From Bacillus sp. BGMRC 2118 (lineage in GTDB: Bacteria > Bacillota > Bacilli > Bacillales > SA4): a DNA stretch of 64,000 bases. Within the stretch, counting starts at the first letter, position 1, and the number at the start of each line of letters is the position of its first letter. The position numbers and the translations under genes are program-made. The notes below the pieces were generated by a model. It saw only the letters and a program-made list of their open reading frames with translations. It was not told the origin of the DNA and made no database searches. The stretch lies in the NCBI GenBank assembly GCA_008364785.1, contig VTTJ01000005.1, positions 62,001 through 126,000 on the forward strand, given 5' to 3'. This document shows, piece by piece, positions 27,684 to 37,410 of this stretch.

Positions 27684-28646
27684 CTAATCTGCCCGTTTTT
27701 CACTTAAAAGGCTCGAAACTTCATCAATTCTTAGTTTTTTTTCCTTAATTGCGATAATGAGTTGATCTAATGACTTGGCAGTAGATTCAGTCGGATGCAT
27801 TAATACAAGAGCACCTGGATGGACTTTTGAAAGTACTCGGTTCGTTAATACTTCAGGCGAGGGCTTTTGCCAATCAATGGTATCAACACTCCACATAATG
27901 GTTTCCATATCTAGCTCGGATGCAATATCGACGACCTCTTGACGATAGCTACCACTTGGGGGAGCAAATAAAGTAGGCGTTTTTCCTGTCGTTGCTTCAA
28001 TAACATCGTTTGTCTTCACTAATTCCTGACGTACTAGTGATGTAGTTAGTGTTTTCATATTTGGATGACTATATGAATGATTTCCTACTTCATGTCCGGC
28101 ATCGACGATCATCTTGGCCATATCTGGATTTTCCTTTACCCATCTACCTTCTAAAAAGAATGTAGCATTTACATTATGTTTTTTTAACGTTTCTAATATT
28201 GTAGGAATGTATTCATTTCCCCAAGCAACATTAATAATAAATGAAACCATTTTTTTATCCGGATGTCCTCTATATATCGCATTCGGAGGTAGATCCGATA
28301 AATGTCGAGATGGTGAACTCTCTTTTAACACTAATTTCTTCGGATCAAACTTTTTAGATTTCTTCATATTTTCATAGGATGCTTTCACATCAACTTTTAA
28401 TCCATTATACCCTGGTGTTGATTTCCATACTTTATGTACCTCGGCATTTTGCGGGGCTTTCTCATACTCTTTAGCTTTTTCTCGAATTTCCTCATACAAT
28501 GGATCCAATACCTTTGTTACAGGAAGTGCCTGATAGTCCATTTTCAATCCAGATACATATTGGGCAGTAAAGGGATTTTGAACAGTACCGTATGAAGCTA
28601 AGATGATTAATAGAAAAGCAACCCACTGTATATAAATTCTTTTCAT
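27684..28646 (-). CDS. ylxY: Polysaccharide deacetylase-family protein YlxY
   Basis: NodB-fold protein of 320 residues with an N-terminal membrane anchor or signal sequence (IQWVAFLLIILASYGTV). The core (about 125-320) has motif 2 intact, GNHSYSHPNMKTL, and the RPP-like motif 3 as FAPPSGSY. Motif 1, normally TFDDG, reads FIINVAWG, so the metal-binding and catalytic aspartates are missing. Family members in Bacillus share this and are sporulation-associated; activity as a deacetylase is doubtful. Downstream of pnp, as in B. subtilis. Confidence 0.87.
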   Translation of the reverse strand: MKRIYIQWVAFLLIILASYGTVQNPFTAQYVSGLKMDYQALPVTKVLDPLYEEIREKAKEYEKAPQNAEVHKVWKSTPGYNGLKVDVKASYENMKKSKKFDPKKLVLKESSPSRHLSDLPPNAIYRGHPDKKMVSFIINVAWGNEYIPTILETLKKHNVNATFFLEGRWVKENPDMAKMIVDAGHEVGNHSYSHPNMKTLTTSLVRQELVKTNDVIEATTGKTPTLFAPPSGSYRQEVVDIASELDMETIMWSVDTIDWQKPSPEVLTNRVLSKVHPGALVLMHPTESTAKSLDQLIIAIKEKKLRIDEVSSLLSEKRAD

Positions 28647-28932
28647 CCTAAATGTCCCCCTTTGTACTAAAAATTATGTATAAGAGGGACAAGGTAGAAC
28701 AAAAAAGTATTGATTTAGCAGTTTAGAATCGTGTATAAATGCTTTCAATGGGGTGTTTTTGATCCTCTATAGAAATGGGCTTCTTGTACGTATCATTGTT
28801 TCAGTATGGACATTTTCTTAACAAAAGGCTGTTTTCGTATAGATTGTTGCTTACGTAATAATCCATAAAACAGCTTTAATGTGCTGGTTGTCTCATTTGA
28901 AATAGAGCAATCAAGTTGAAATACAATCTTAG
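28647..28932 (-). other. pnp-ylxY gap with MITE-like palindrome
   Basis: About 286 bases without a gene. It holds an inverted-repeat element at 28824-28877 (separate entry) and otherwise AT-rich, featureless sequence that must contain the ylxY promoter. Confidence 0.5.
28824..28877. repeat. Palindromic repeat with AAAGGCTGTTTT ends
   Basis: AAAGGCTGTTTT (28824-28835) and AAAACAGCTTT (28867-28877) are near-perfect inverted ends of a 54-base element whose inside reads CGTATAGATTGTTGCTTACG. Part of the left half (CTGTTTTCG-ATAGAT) recurs near 33702. Resembles short decayed MITEs of Bacillaceae; no gene inside. Confidence 0.45.
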
Positions 28933-28967
28933 AAAAAAAGAAGCTGACTATCAGCTTCTTTTTTTCT
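28931..28967 (-). terminator. Terminator after pnp
   Basis: A 15-base stem AAAAAAAGAAGCTGA with TCAGCTTCTTTTTTT (28933-28965) and a 3-base loop, T run on the minus strand. Six bases after the pnp stop. Confidence 0.9.
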
Positions 28968-28972
28968 AACCA

Positions 28973-31087
28973 TTAGGTTGTTGGATTTTTTTCTTTCTGT
29001 TCCTTCAGTACTGCTTTACGGGAAACATTTACACGACCTTGTTTGTCTATCTCTGTAACTTTCACTAAGATTTCATCACCTATCGCAACAACGTCTTCCA
29101 CTTTTCCAATGCGTTCTTCTGCTAGCTCAGAGATATGGACAAGACCGTCTTTACCACTGAATAGTTCAACAAAAGCACCGAATTTTTCAATTCTCTTCAC
29201 TTTACCTAGATACATTTGTCCAACTTCTACCTCACGAACAATATCTTCAATAATTTTCTTCGCTTTTTCATTCATTTCTTGATCAACAGAAGAAATAAAT
29301 ACTGTACCATCTTGCTCAATATCAATTTTAACACCTGTTTCTTCGATAATCTTGTTAATTTGCTTACCGCTTGGTCCAATAACATCTCTTATCTTATCAG
29401 GCTTAATCGTCATTGTTAAAATCTTTGGAGCATACTTAGATAGCTCACCACGTGGTGAATTGATTGTCGCAAGCATTGATTCAAGAATTTGGTTTCTTCC
29501 CTTCTTCGCTTGCATTAGTGCTTCTTCTAAAATTTGACGAGATAATCCTTCAATTTTTATATCCATTTGAAGTGCAGTAACACCTTTAGCTGTACCTGCC
29601 ACTTTAAAATCCATATCTCCTAAATGGTCTTCCATTCCTTGAATGTCTGTAAGGATTGTATAATCTTCTTCCTTCTTTACAAGTCCCATTGCAATACCTG
29701 CAACTGGAGCTTTAATCGGAACACCCGCATCCATCATTGCTAGTGTACTAGCACAAATACTTGCTTGAGATGTTGATCCATTTGATTCTAATACTTCAGA
29801 AACTAAACGAATCGTATATGGAAAGTCCTTCTCATCTGGAATGATAGGTTCTAATGCACGCTCACCTAAAGCACCATGTCCAATTTCTCTGCGACCTGGT
29901 CCACGAATTGGTCCAGTTTCACCTACACTAAATTGCGGGAAATTGTAGTGGTGCATGAAGCGTTTTTCCTCTTCAATGCCTAAACCATCTAAAATTTGAA
30001 CATCTCCCAATGCTCCTAACGTACAAACACTTAGGGCTTGAGTTTGTCCACGTGTAAATAACCCAGATCCATGTGTTCTTGGTAATAATCCAATTTCAGA
30101 AGAAAGTGGACGAATTTCATCTGCACCACGGCCATCAGGACGGATTTTTTCTTTTGTAATAAGACGACGTACTTCTTCTTTTACAAGCATATATAAAACT
30201 TCAGATACTTGCTTTAGTACCTTTGCTTCTACTTCTTTTTCCTCGAAGTGAGCGATAATTTCTTTTTTCACTTCATTGATCGCATCTTCACGTGCATGCT
30301 TCTCATGAACTTGAACCGCTTGCTTCATTTTATTTTCAGCAAGACTTCTCACTTCTTCTTCTATGGTAGCGTCAACCTCATAAAGAGTGACCTCCGTCTT
30401 CACCTTACCTACTTCAGCTACAATTTCTTCTTGGAACTGAATTAAACGCTTTATTTCTTCATGACCGAACATAATGGCTTCTAACATTGTTTCTTCAGGT
30501 ACTTCATTAGCTCCTGCTTCAACCATGTTAATTGCATCTTTCGTACCTGCTACTACTAGGTGTATATCAGATTTCTCCATTAATTCAACAGAAGGATTGA
30601 TGATAAATTCATTATCAACACGTCCCACTGTTACTCCAGCAATTGGACCTTGAAATGGGATGTCTGATACGCTAAGTGCTAGTGAAGATCCGAACATTGC
30701 TGCCATTTCAGAAGAACAGTTTTGATCCACACTCATTACGATACTAATAACTTGAACTTCGTTACGGAATCCATCTGCAAATAAAGGGCGGATTGGACGG
30801 TCAATTAAACGACTAGCCAAAATAGCCTTTTCACTTGGTCTACCTTCACGTTTAATAAATCCACCAGGGATTTTCCCTACTGCATATAAGCGCTCTTCAT
30901 AATTCACTGTTAGTGGAAAGAAGCTTAAATCCTTCGGTTCCTTTGAAGCCGTCGCTGTTGATAGAACAGCTGTGTCTCCATATCTTACTAGTACTGCTCC
31001 ATTTGCTTGTTTAGCTAATTGTCCAATTTCAACTGTTAGCGGTCTCCCTGCCCAGTTGGTGGAGAAGATTTTTTTATCTTGTCCCAT
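28973..31087 (-). CDS. pnp: Polynucleotide phosphorylase
   Basis: 3'-to-5' phosphorolytic exonuclease of 704 residues, trimerising and degrading mRNA; in B. subtilis also linked to competence and DNA repair. Two RNase PH domains (start [20 protein letters not shown], second near [20 protein letters not shown]), a KH domain [19 protein letters not shown] and an S1 domain [20 protein letters not shown]. Normal full length. A gap of about 275 bases separates it from rpsO, whose terminator stands between. Confidence 0.97.
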   Translation of the reverse strand: MGQDKKIFSTNWAGRPLTVEIGQLAKQANGAVLVRYGDTAVLSTATASKEPKDLSFFPLTVNYEERLYAVGKIPGGFIKREGRPSEKAILASRLIDRPIRPLFADGFRNEVQVISIVMSVDQNCSSEMAAMFGSSLALSVSDIPFQGPIAGVTVGRVDNEFIINPSVELMEKSDIHLVVAGTKDAINMVEAGANEVPEETMLEAIMFGHEEIKRLIQFQEEIVAEVGKVKTEVTLYEVDATIEEEVRSLAENKMKQAVQVHEKHAREDAINEVKKEIIAHFEEKEVEAKVLKQVSEVLYMLVKEEVRRLITKEKIRPDGRGADEIRPLSSEIGLLPRTHGSGLFTRGQTQALSVCTLGALGDVQILDGLGIEEEKRFMHHYNFPQFSVGETGPIRGPGRREIGHGALGERALEPIIPDEKDFPYTIRLVSEVLESNGSTSQASICASTLAMMDAGVPIKAPVAGIAMGLVKKEEDYTILTDIQGMEDHLGDMDFKVAGTAKGVTALQMDIKIEGLSRQILEEALMQAKKGRNQILESMLATINSPRGELSKYAPKILTMTIKPDKIRDVIGPSGKQINKIIEETGVKIDIEQDGTVFISSVDQEMNEKAKKIIEDIVREVEVGQMYLGKVKRIEKFGAFVELFSGKDGLVHISELAEERIGKVEDVVAIGDEILVKVTEIDKQGRVNVSRKAVLKEQKEKNPTT

Positions 31088-31230
31088 AATTATTTAGTAC
31101 CCCTCTCTTACTACGTAAAGAATTGTATGTAGTGATCACAAATATCCATATTATGTAGTATTTCCTATATATAGATAAAACATATCAAATACAGTTTATA
31201 TATGTAAATAATTTTGTGCAAAGGTTAGTT

Positions 31231-31250
31231 AAGTAAATGAACATTTACTT
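31231..31250. repeat. Perfect inverted repeat in the rpsO-pnp gap
   Basis: AAGTAAAT-GAAC-ATTTACTT, 8 base pairs with a 4-base loop and no T tail on the minus strand. It lies upstream of pnp and could be in its leader or be an operator. Nothing else recognised in 31251-31330 except the rpsO terminator. Confidence 0.5.
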
Positions 31251-31329
31251 CAAAAAAAGTAATTTCCTTCTGCTACTCTCGAAGCTTGTATCTCTTTAAT
31301 TATGATAATATCCAAGGAAAAGAAGCTAA

Positions 31330-31358
31330 CAAAAAAGCGGGATATTCTCCCGCTTTTT
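31330..31358 (-). terminator. Terminator after rpsO
   Basis: AAAAAGCGGGA (31332-31342) with TCCCGCTTTTT (31348-31358), loop of five, T run on the minus strand. Strong. Confidence 0.9.
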
Positions 31359-31362
31359 GTTA

Positions 31363-31632
31363 TTATCGACGAAGACCAAGCTTGTTGATTAATTCGCGAT
31401 AACGAGTTACGTCTTTATTACGTAAGTAGTTAAGTAGGTTACGACGCTTACCTACCATCTTTAATAGACCACGACGTGAGTGGTGATCCTTCTTGTGTGT
31501 ACGTAAATGATCATTTAACGTATTGATTTGCTCTGTTAGGACAGCAATTTGAACTTCTGGTGATCCAGTATCAGTTGCATGAGTTTTGTATTCAGCAATG
31601 ATTTCGTTCTTGCGCTCTTGTGTTAAGGCCAT
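31363..31632 (-). CDS. rpsO: 30S ribosomal protein S15
   Basis: Small-subunit protein of 89 residues that binds 16S rRNA at the central-domain three-way junction: [35 protein letters not shown] and [20 protein letters not shown] at 31630-31632 behind AGGAGGTG; an extra three-codon extension upstream is not supported. Promoter TTGCAT-17-TATGCT at 31721-31749; the leader has possible pseudoknot arms at 31665-31693. Confidence 0.97.
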   Translation of the reverse strand: MALTQERKNEIIAEYKTHATDTGSPEVQIAVLTEQINTLNDHLRTHKKDHHSRRGLLKMVGKRRNLLNYLRNKDVTRYRELINKLGLRR

Positions 31633-31664
31633 CCTTTTCACCTCCTATTATTTCATCCCCAATT

Positions 31665-31693
31665 ACCGAGCAAGCGTCGGTGACTCGACTTGC
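31665..31693 (-). promoter_or_regulatory. Possible S15-binding pseudoknot in the rpsO leader
   Basis: Minus strand order GCAAG (31689-31693), ACCGA (31677-31681), CTTGC (31670-31674), TCGGT (31665-31669). GCAAG pairs with CTTGC and ACCGA with TCGGT in crossing order, an H-type pseudoknot, 33 bases before the start codon. S15 represses its own mRNA through structured leaders in several bacteria. Competing stem GTCG/CGAC is also possible. Confidence 0.4.
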
Positions 31694-31720
31694 CAAGCAA
31701 TGGTTCAACATACGCTTTTA

Positions 31721-31749
31721 AGCATAACCCTTTTTATGAAAAAATGCAA
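31721..31749 (-). promoter_or_regulatory. rpsO promoter
   Basis: TTGCAT (31744-31749), 17-base spacer and TATGCT (31721-31726) on the minus strand, about 90 bases upstream of rpsO; the -35 lies just before the ribC stop codon (31752-31754) on the downstream side. Confidence 0.6.
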
Positions 31750-31751
31750 GT

Positions 31752-32702
31752 TTAATTCGTTACTCGTCCGATTAATATTTCTTTTGCAATCTTTGAATCA
31801 ATTTTAATTCTTTCAACAAGTTGGTCAATACCGCTAAACTTTTGCTCATCTCTTATTCGCTGAAGAAATGAGAGCTCAATCGACTCCCCGTATATCTTGT
31901 CATTGAAGTCAAATACATGAACCTCAATTGAAATGGCTTTTGAGCTTTCATGAAAAGTAGGTTTTTTTCCAACGTTACATACACCGTTGTACCATTCTTC
32001 CTTTATTTTCATCTTAACAGCATAGACACCGATTTTCGGTATATAGTAATCATCTAATGGCGCTATATTCGCTGTGGGGAAACCGATTGAAGATCCCCTC
32101 TTCTCACCATGAATGACTTTCCCTTTGATCTTGTAAGGACGACCTAAATAAGAAGAAATAGTTGACACTTCACCTTCTTCTAATAGGTTACGAATGGATG
32201 TTGAACTTACCTTTTCATCATCTTTCTCTACTTTTGGAACGACTGATTGAGTAAATTGATTTCTAGAATGAAAGGGAAGAGTCTCCATCGTTCCTTTCCC
32301 CATTCGACCATATGTAAAATCAAATCCTGCTACTACGTGTTTCACGTTTAACTCAATAATATAATCATCCACAAACTCTTGCGGTAATAGTTGTGCAAAT
32401 TGTTCCTTAAACTCGACCACATACAACTCATCAATCCCAAGTCTTTCAATTTCTGAAATCTTATCGTTTAGAGGTGTAATCGCAAAGTGTACAGCATTTT
32501 CTTTTTTTAAAACTATGGAAGGATGTGGATAAAATGTCATAACTGCACTTTTTATCCCCTTTTCATCCGCGATTTGTTTTGCTGTACCTATTACCTTTTG
32601 ATGACCGATATGAACACCATCAAAAAAACCGAGAGCCATAACTTTTGGCAAACTATTTTCGAGTTTTATCTCATGTGGATGTGAAATAAAAATTGTCTTC
32701 AT
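31752..32702 (-). CDS. ribC: Bifunctional riboflavin kinase/FAD synthetase
   Basis: Makes FMN then FAD from riboflavin; 316 residues. N-terminal nucleotidyl transferase with GFFDGVHIGHQKVI; C-terminal flavokinase with VIHGEKRGSSIGFPTANIAP and GVYAVKM. The frame opens at 32714; AAAGGTG places the best start at the ATG 32700-32702, giving the usual MKTIFI opening. Follows truB as in Bacillus. No FMN riboswitch seen upstream. Confidence 0.93.
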   Translation of the reverse strand: MKTIFISHPHEIKLENSLPKVMALGFFDGVHIGHQKVIGTAKQIADEKGIKSAVMTFYPHPSIVLKKENAVHFAITPLNDKISEIERLGIDELYVVEFKEQFAQLLPQEFVDDYIIELNVKHVVAGFDFTYGRMGKGTMETLPFHSRNQFTQSVVPKVEKDDEKVSSTSIRNLLEEGEVSTISSYLGRPYKIKGKVIHGEKRGSSIGFPTANIAPLDDYYIPKIGVYAVKMKIKEEWYNGVCNVGKKPTFHESSKAISIEVHVFDFNDKIYGESIELSFLQRIRDEQKFSGIDQLVERIKIDSKIAKEILIGRVTN

Positions 32703-32758
32703 TTGTTTCATCACCTTTACTTATAGAGAGCTTATGCTTCTCTTGCCTTAAGAAGGTA

Positions 32759-33676
32759 TTACTCAATTTCATTGTTTAATACCTTCGTGGGCTTCATTAG
32801 TCCTAGTTTCGTTTGATGCTTTTCATAAACAGCTAATGCATTTCCCTTTTGATCTACTAAAAGTACATTGTCGTGATGCTCAAGTAACGGGTCCATCTCA
32901 AGTACTGAACCATTCTTCACTTTCATTGCTACTGTATCATCAATTGTACGGTTAGGCAAATGTAAAAGAGCACGTTCAATCGGAACGAGAATGTCTGCTA
33001 GTGTGCCCTCTTCCATTCTTTTTTCGATTTCCTCAAATGTCACGCACTCATTTAATGTAAATGAACCAGAAGCTGTTCTTATTAAACTAGACATGTGTGA
33101 AGGAAAACCTAACATTTCACCGATTGTTACGGCTAGAGTACGGACATATGTCCCTTTGCTGCAAGTAACACGAAACGAAAATGAAACTTTTTCAGACATA
33201 AACTCTTCTCGTTCATCCAATAAAGTTAACTCGTGTATGGTGATGTCCCTAGTCGGTCTTTCTACCTCAATACCTTTTCGTGCATATTCATATAACCGCT
33301 TTCCGTTCACTTTCACTGCAGAATACATTGGTGGTGTTTGCCTGATATCTCCTGTTAATTTTTCAAATACAGATAAAATTTCTTCACGTTTTATTACACG
33401 GTCTACAGGTTTCACATCAACAATTTCACCAGAAAAATCTTCAGTCGTTGTAGAGTAACCGAGAGTGACTTCCCCCTCATATGTCTTGTTACTTCCTGTT
33501 ACATACTCAGCTATTTTTGTTGCGCGTCCAATACATATTGGTAATACACCTGTTACATCAGGATCTAGTGTACCTGTGTGGCCAACTTTTTTCATTTTTA
33601 CTATTTTCCTTACTTTAAACACGCAGTCATGTGACGTAAGTCCCTTAGGTTTATGTAGCAAGAGGATTCCGTTCAT
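32759..33676 (-). CDS. truB: tRNA pseudouridine-55 synthase
   Basis: Makes pseudouridine at position 55 of the T loop; 305 residues. Motif VGHTGTLDPDVTGVLPIC carries the catalytic aspartate (about residue 39). Other matches: PKGLTSHDCVFKVRK, TPPMYSAVKVNGKRLYE. The ATG at 33674-33676 with GGAGG is the start; a TTG extension is rejected. It sits between rbfA and ribC with the rbfA terminator upstream. Confidence 0.95.
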   Translation of the reverse strand: MNGILLLHKPKGLTSHDCVFKVRKIVKMKKVGHTGTLDPDVTGVLPICIGRATKIAEYVTGSNKTYEGEVTLGYSTTTEDFSGEIVDVKPVDRVIKREEILSVFEKLTGDIRQTPPMYSAVKVNGKRLYEYARKGIEVERPTRDITIHELTLLDEREEFMSEKVSFSFRVTCSKGTYVRTLAVTIGEMLGFPSHMSSLIRTASGSFTLNECVTFEEIEKRMEEGTLADILVPIERALLHLPNRTIDDTVAMKVKNGSVLEMDPLLEHHDNVLLVDQKGNALAVYEKHQTKLGLMKPTKVLNNEIE

Positions 33677-33852
33677 TATAGCCTCCAAATTTTAAATGAT
33701 TCTGTTTTCGCATAGATAGATGTTTTTCGGATATGTCGAGAAATATATGTTAGTCCAAGGTTTCAAGGCATCTTTACGGTGAAAGAGACTAACTCTATTG
33801 TATTTATCCTTTATGATCTATTATTGACCAGTAGTAGATGTGCCTAAATACG
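33677..33852 (-). other. rbfA-truB gap with truncated repeat
   Basis: Contains CTGTTTTCGCATAGAT (33702-33717), matching the 28824 element at 15 of 16 positions, and an outer stem GTTAGTC (33749-33755) with GACTAAC (33787-33793). No gene. The truB promoter must lie here or upstream. Confidence 0.45.
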
Positions 33853-33884
33853 AAAAAGGGATAGACAAAATAAATTGTCTATCC
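33853..33884 (-). terminator. Terminator after rbfA
   Basis: GGATAGACAA (33859-33868) pairs perfectly with TTGTCTATCC (33875-33884), loop of six, then CCTTTTTCG on the minus strand. Ends the rimP-nusA-infB operon. Confidence 0.8.
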
Positions 33885-33981
33885 TGCATAGCTTTGAGAA
33901 AGAATTACCTTTCTATTCGCATGGAAAACTTCAGCAGCTCATTTAGTGTATATTCACGCGAAGGTTTCCTTATCATTACAA

Positions 33982-34341
33982 TTAAATTTCATCACGATGT
34001 GAAGATTTATTTAATTCCGCTAAAAGTGATTCAATTCGGTTACCATAGTCAACAGACTCGTCAAACTCAAATGTAATTTCTGGTGTTTTACGTAATCTGA
34101 TACGTTGACCGATTTCAGAACGTATAAAGCCTTTAGCTTTTGCTAAGCCTTTTAACGTATTTTGTCTTTGCTCTTCATCACCTAATACTGAAATAAATAC
34201 CTTCGCTTGTTGAAGATCACCGGTTACTTCTACATCGGTAACTGTAACAAACCCTATACGTGGGTCTTTAATTTTTCTACCGATGATTTCACCAAGCTCT
34301 TTTTTCATTTGCTCCCCTACTCGAGTTGCACGTAAACTCAT
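33982..34341 (-). CDS. rbfA: Ribosome-binding factor A
   Basis: KH-fold maturation factor for the 30S subunit and cold adaptation; 119 residues. [19 protein letters not shown], then [19 protein letters not shown] and [18 protein letters not shown] at 34339-34341 with GAGGTG 6 bases upstream; the longer frame is not supported. Last gene of the nusA/infB operon, 14 bases after ylxP. Confidence 0.95.
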   Translation of the reverse strand: MSLRATRVGEQMKKELGEIIGRKIKDPRIGFVTVTDVEVTGDLQQAKVFISVLGDEEQRQNTLKGLAKAKGFIRSEIGQRIRLRKTPEITFEFDESVDYGNRIESLLAELNKSSHRDEI

Positions 34342-34355
34342 ACGATCACCTCGCT

Positions 34356-34634
34356 CTAGTACCATTCAAAGCTTGTTTGTGCTCTTTCAATCTCAGGAAA
34401 GGAGTCAAGCAACTTCAGGGCATTTTGCAGCTCTCTTTCAGTTGACTTTTTTGAAGATGTGATCGCTACGATTCCAATGCTGGTACGTTGCCATACATCT
34501 TGAAAATCCATTTCTGAAACGGATACGTTGTATTTTTGTTTTAGCCTTGTCATAACCCGCTGCAAGACAGCACGCTTATCTTTTAAAGAAAAAGCATTAT
34601 ATATCATGCAGTCACATTGGACAAAACCAATCAT
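34356..34634 (-). CDS. ylxP: YlxP-like protein (DUF503)
   Basis: Small soluble protein of 92 residues, predicted ferredoxin-like fold: [20 protein letters not shown], then [20 protein letters not shown]. Start ATG overlaps the infB stop as TAATG (one base shared), so it is translationally coupled. Kept between infB and rbfA across Bacillus; proposed only by context to be linked to translation or ribosome maturation. Confidence 0.88.
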   Translation of the reverse strand: MIGFVQCDCMIYNAFSLKDKRAVLQRVMTRLKQKYNVSVSEMDFQDVWQRTSIGIVAITSSKKSTERELQNALKLLDSFPEIERAQTSFEWY

Positions 34635-36799
34635 TATCTTTCAATTTCCTGCATTACGTAAGCCTCAATGATATCTCCTTCTTTAATATCATTGTACTTT
34701 TCAATTGTAATACCACACTCATAACCTTGGGCAACTTCTTTCACATCATCCTTGAAGCGCTTTAACGTGTCAAGTTGACCTTCGAAGATTACAATTCCTT
34801 CACGAATTAGTCGTACTCCACTGTCACGGCTAATTTTCCCATCTGTTACCATACAACCAGCGATTGTTCCAACTTTTGAAACTTTAAATGTTGTACGAAC
34901 CTCTGCCTGACCGATTACTTTCTCTTCGTACTCAGGATCAAGCATTCCCTTCATCGCTGATTCTATTTCTTCAATAGCGTTGTAGATAATTCTGTGAAGA
35001 CGAATATCTACATCTTCTTGTTCAGCTGTACGCTTTGCATTCACATCTGGTCGAACGTTAAATCCGATTACAATTGCGTTTGAAGCAGAAGCAAGAATAA
35101 TATCAGATTCCGTTATAGCCCCAACACCAGTGTGGATAATCTTCACACGCACACCTTCAACATCAATCTTCTGAAGGGATGCGGCAAGTGCTTCAACAGA
35201 TCCTTGTACGTCAGCTTTTACAATGATATTAATATCCTTAATATCACCTTGTTTAATTTGTTCAAATAGATCATCTAAACTTAACTTTGCTTTATCTCCG
35301 CGTTGTTCTGCGACTTGCTTTTGCATACGCGCTTCTCCAACAGAACGTGCAGTTTTTTCATCAGCAAATACCATAAATTGATCTCCCGCAAGCGGAACCT
35401 CATTTAATCCCGTTACCTCTACTGGAGTAGATGGACCTGCTTCTTTTACACGTCTTCCTAAATCATTAACCATCGCACGAACACGACCAAATGCATTTCC
35501 AACTACGATCGGATCTCCTACTCGTAAAGTACCATTTTGAACGAGTAGAGTTGCAACTGGACCGCGTCCTTTATCTAGCTGAGCCTCTACAACAGTACCT
35601 GTTGCAAAGCGCTTAGGATTAGCTTTCCATTCTTCTACTTCACTTACTAAAATAATCATTTCCAGTAGTTCATCAATACCTTCACCTTTCAGTGCTGAAA
35701 CAGGAACGAAAATTGTATCTCCACCCCAAGCTTCTGGTACTAATCCACGATCTGTTAGCTCCTGCATAACACGATCAGGGTTTGCAGATGGTTTATCCAT
35801 CTTATTCACAGCAACAATAATTGGTACCCCTGCAGCTTTTGCATGATTGATTGCTTCAACTGTTTGCGGCATAACACCGTCATCAGCTGCAACAACCAGT
35901 ATTGTGATATCAGTAACTTGCGCTCCACGAGCACGCATCGTTGTAAAAGCAGCATGTCCAGGAGTATCAAGGAATGTAACCTTTTTATCATTTACGACAA
36001 CTTGGTAAGCACCGATATGCTGCGTGATACCTCCCGCTTCGCCTTCTGTAACCTTTGTGTTACGAATTGAATCAAGCAAAGTCGTTTTACCATGGTCAAC
36101 GTGACCCATGATTGTAACAATTGGTGGACGAACTTGCAGATCCTCTGGCTTATCTTCAATATCATAGCCTTCAAATTCTGTTTCTTCATACACAATCTCT
36201 TCTTCAACTTCTACACCGTAATCAGATGCAATTAATTCTATTGTATCATTGTCAAGATCTTGGTTAATGGTTGCCATTACTCCAAGCATGAACAGCTTCT
36301 TAATAATTTCAGAAGGTTCTTTTCCAAGCTTAGCTGCTAGTTCTGCAACTGTTAACGAACCAGTATACGTAATCTTGTCTGGTAACTCGGTAACTTTTGA
36401 TTGCGCTTGTTGCTTTCCAACATTACCTTTTTTATGCTTATTCTTCTTAAAAGCTGCATTATCGTTAGACTTTTTGTTGTCTTTTTCTTTACGCTTGTTT
36501 GCACCTTTTTTCTTTGCGGGAGCATTATTTACAACAACTTCATCTTCTTCGTCTTCACTATAAGCTTTTCCTTTTACCTGTGGTTGTTGCTTTACCGCAG
36601 TTGTAGCCTTTTTCTCTTCTGTTTTTTCAGGCTTCTGTTCTTTCTTTGTGAAGCGCTCATCTAATTTCTGTACCATATCGTCCTCTATTGTTGCCATATG
36701 ATTTGACACTTCCACGTTCAGTTCTTTTAATATATTAATCACTTCTTTACTTGAAATGTTTTGTTTCTTTGCATATTCATAAACACGCATTTTACTCAT
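34634..36799 (-). CDS. infB: Translation initiation factor IF-2
   Basis: GTPase of 721 residues that brings initiator tRNA to the 30S subunit. Two N-terminal IF2_N modules flank a lysine-rich linker (about 55-135), followed by G1 [10 protein letters not shown]2/G3 [16 protein letters not shown]4 VAVNKMDK. Domains II to IV follow to the end, with [20 protein letters not shown] typical of the C-terminal. A reasonably normal Bacillus length. Coupled to ylxP downstream, 16 bases after ylxQ. Confidence 0.97.
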   Translation of the reverse strand: MSKMRVYEYAKKQNISSKEVINILKELNVEVSNHMATIEDDMVQKLDERFTKKEQKPEKTEEKKATTAVKQQPQVKGKAYSEDEEDEVVVNNAPAKKKGANKRKEKDNKKSNDNAAFKKNKHKKGNVGKQQAQSKVTELPDKITYTGSLTVAELAAKLGKEPSEIIKKLFMLGVMATINQDLDNDTIELIASDYGVEVEEEIVYEETEFEGYDIEDKPEDLQVRPPIVTIMGHVDHGKTTLLDSIRNTKVTEGEAGGITQHIGAYQVVVNDKKVTFLDTPGHAAFTTMRARGAQVTDITILVVAADDGVMPQTVEAINHAKAAGVPIIVAVNKMDKPSANPDRVMQELTDRGLVPEAWGGDTIFVPVSALKGEGIDELLEMIILVSEVEEWKANPKRFATGTVVEAQLDKGRGPVATLLVQNGTLRVGDPIVVGNAFGRVRAMVNDLGRRVKEAGPSTPVEVTGLNEVPLAGDQFMVFADEKTARSVGEARMQKQVAEQRGDKAKLSLDDLFEQIKQGDIKDINIIVKADVQGSVEALAASLQKIDVEGVRVKIIHTGVGAITESDIILASASNAIVIGFNVRPDVNAKRTAEQEDVDIRLHRIIYNAIEEIESAMKGMLDPEYEEKVIGQAEVRTTFKVSKVGTIAGCMVTDGKISRDSGVRLIREGIVIFEGQLDTLKRFKDDVKEVAQGYECGITIEKYNDIKEGDIIEAYVMQEIER

Positions 36800-36815
36800 A
36801 CGTTCACCCCCGAAT

Positions 36816-37121
36816 TTATTCCTCGAGCAATGTGTTTAGCTTCTTCGCAAATCCATCATCTAGAATACCGATCACAACTCTCTCTTCTTTTCCAATCGCC
36901 TGTCCAAGCTCTGTACGGTTTTCAACATAACGAATTGGTACTTGATAGTAAGAGCATTTATCTTTTATTTTCTTTTCTGTGTTTTTTGAGGCATCTTTAG
37001 AAAGTAAAACCAGTTTTGCTGATTTACGTTGAATCTCTTTTACAACTAATTCCTCACCAGAAATAATCTTCCTTGCTCGAGCTGCTAACCCTAAAAGAGA
37101 TTTCCATGGATGTTGGTTCAT
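36816..37121 (-). CDS. ylxQ: L7Ae/L30e-family RNA-binding protein YlxQ
   Basis: Protein of 101 residues of the L7Ae/L30e/S12e/Gadd45 fold: [40 protein letters not shown] and [16 protein letters not shown] one base after the ylxR stop (TAA-T-ATG). B. subtilis paralogues of this family bind kink-turn RNA; the target of YlxQ is unknown. Within the nusA operon. Confidence 0.9.
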   Translation of the reverse strand: MNQHPWKSLLGLAARARKIISGEELVVKEIQRKSAKLVLLSKDASKNTEKKIKDKCSYYQVPIRYVENRTELGQAIGKEERVVIGILDDGFAKKLNTLLEE

Positions 37122-37122
37122 A

Positions 37123-37398
37123 TTATGATTGATTCTCCTTTTCAATAAGGGAGATCAGTTCGTCGTATAAAGAATCATCAATTTGTGCGTTCAAATGATT
37201 AGCTAAACTATTTTTCTTTTTTGCTTGTAATATGACCTCTTTATCTTTACTTAAGTAAGCGCCACGTCCAGACTTCTTACCCGTTAGATCGACAGAAACC
37301 TCTCCCTCTTTCGATCTGACAACACGAATTAGTTCTTTTTTCGGCTTCATTTCCTGACTAGCTACACACTTCCTTAACGGAACTTTACGAGTACTCAA
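37123..37398 (-). CDS. rnpM: YlxR family RNA-binding protein (RnpM)
   Basis: Basic 91-residue protein with the DUF448 core PLRKCVASQEMKPKKELIRV and KSGRGAYLSKDKEVI. In B. subtilis YlxR was found to bind RNase P RNA and modulate it, hence RnpM. Twelve bases after nusA, coupled to ylxQ. ATG start behind GGGGTGAG. Confidence 0.88.
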   Translation of the reverse strand: MSTRKVPLRKCVASQEMKPKKELIRVVRSKEGEVSVDLTGKKSGRGAYLSKDKEVILQAKKKNSLANHLNAQIDDSLYDELISLIEKENQS

Positions 37399-37410
37399 TT
37401 ACCTCACCCC

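Noticed and set aside
33677-33981. FMN riboswitch upstream of truB-ribC
   Set aside because: None of the conserved RFN stems present; ribC is not preceded by one either.
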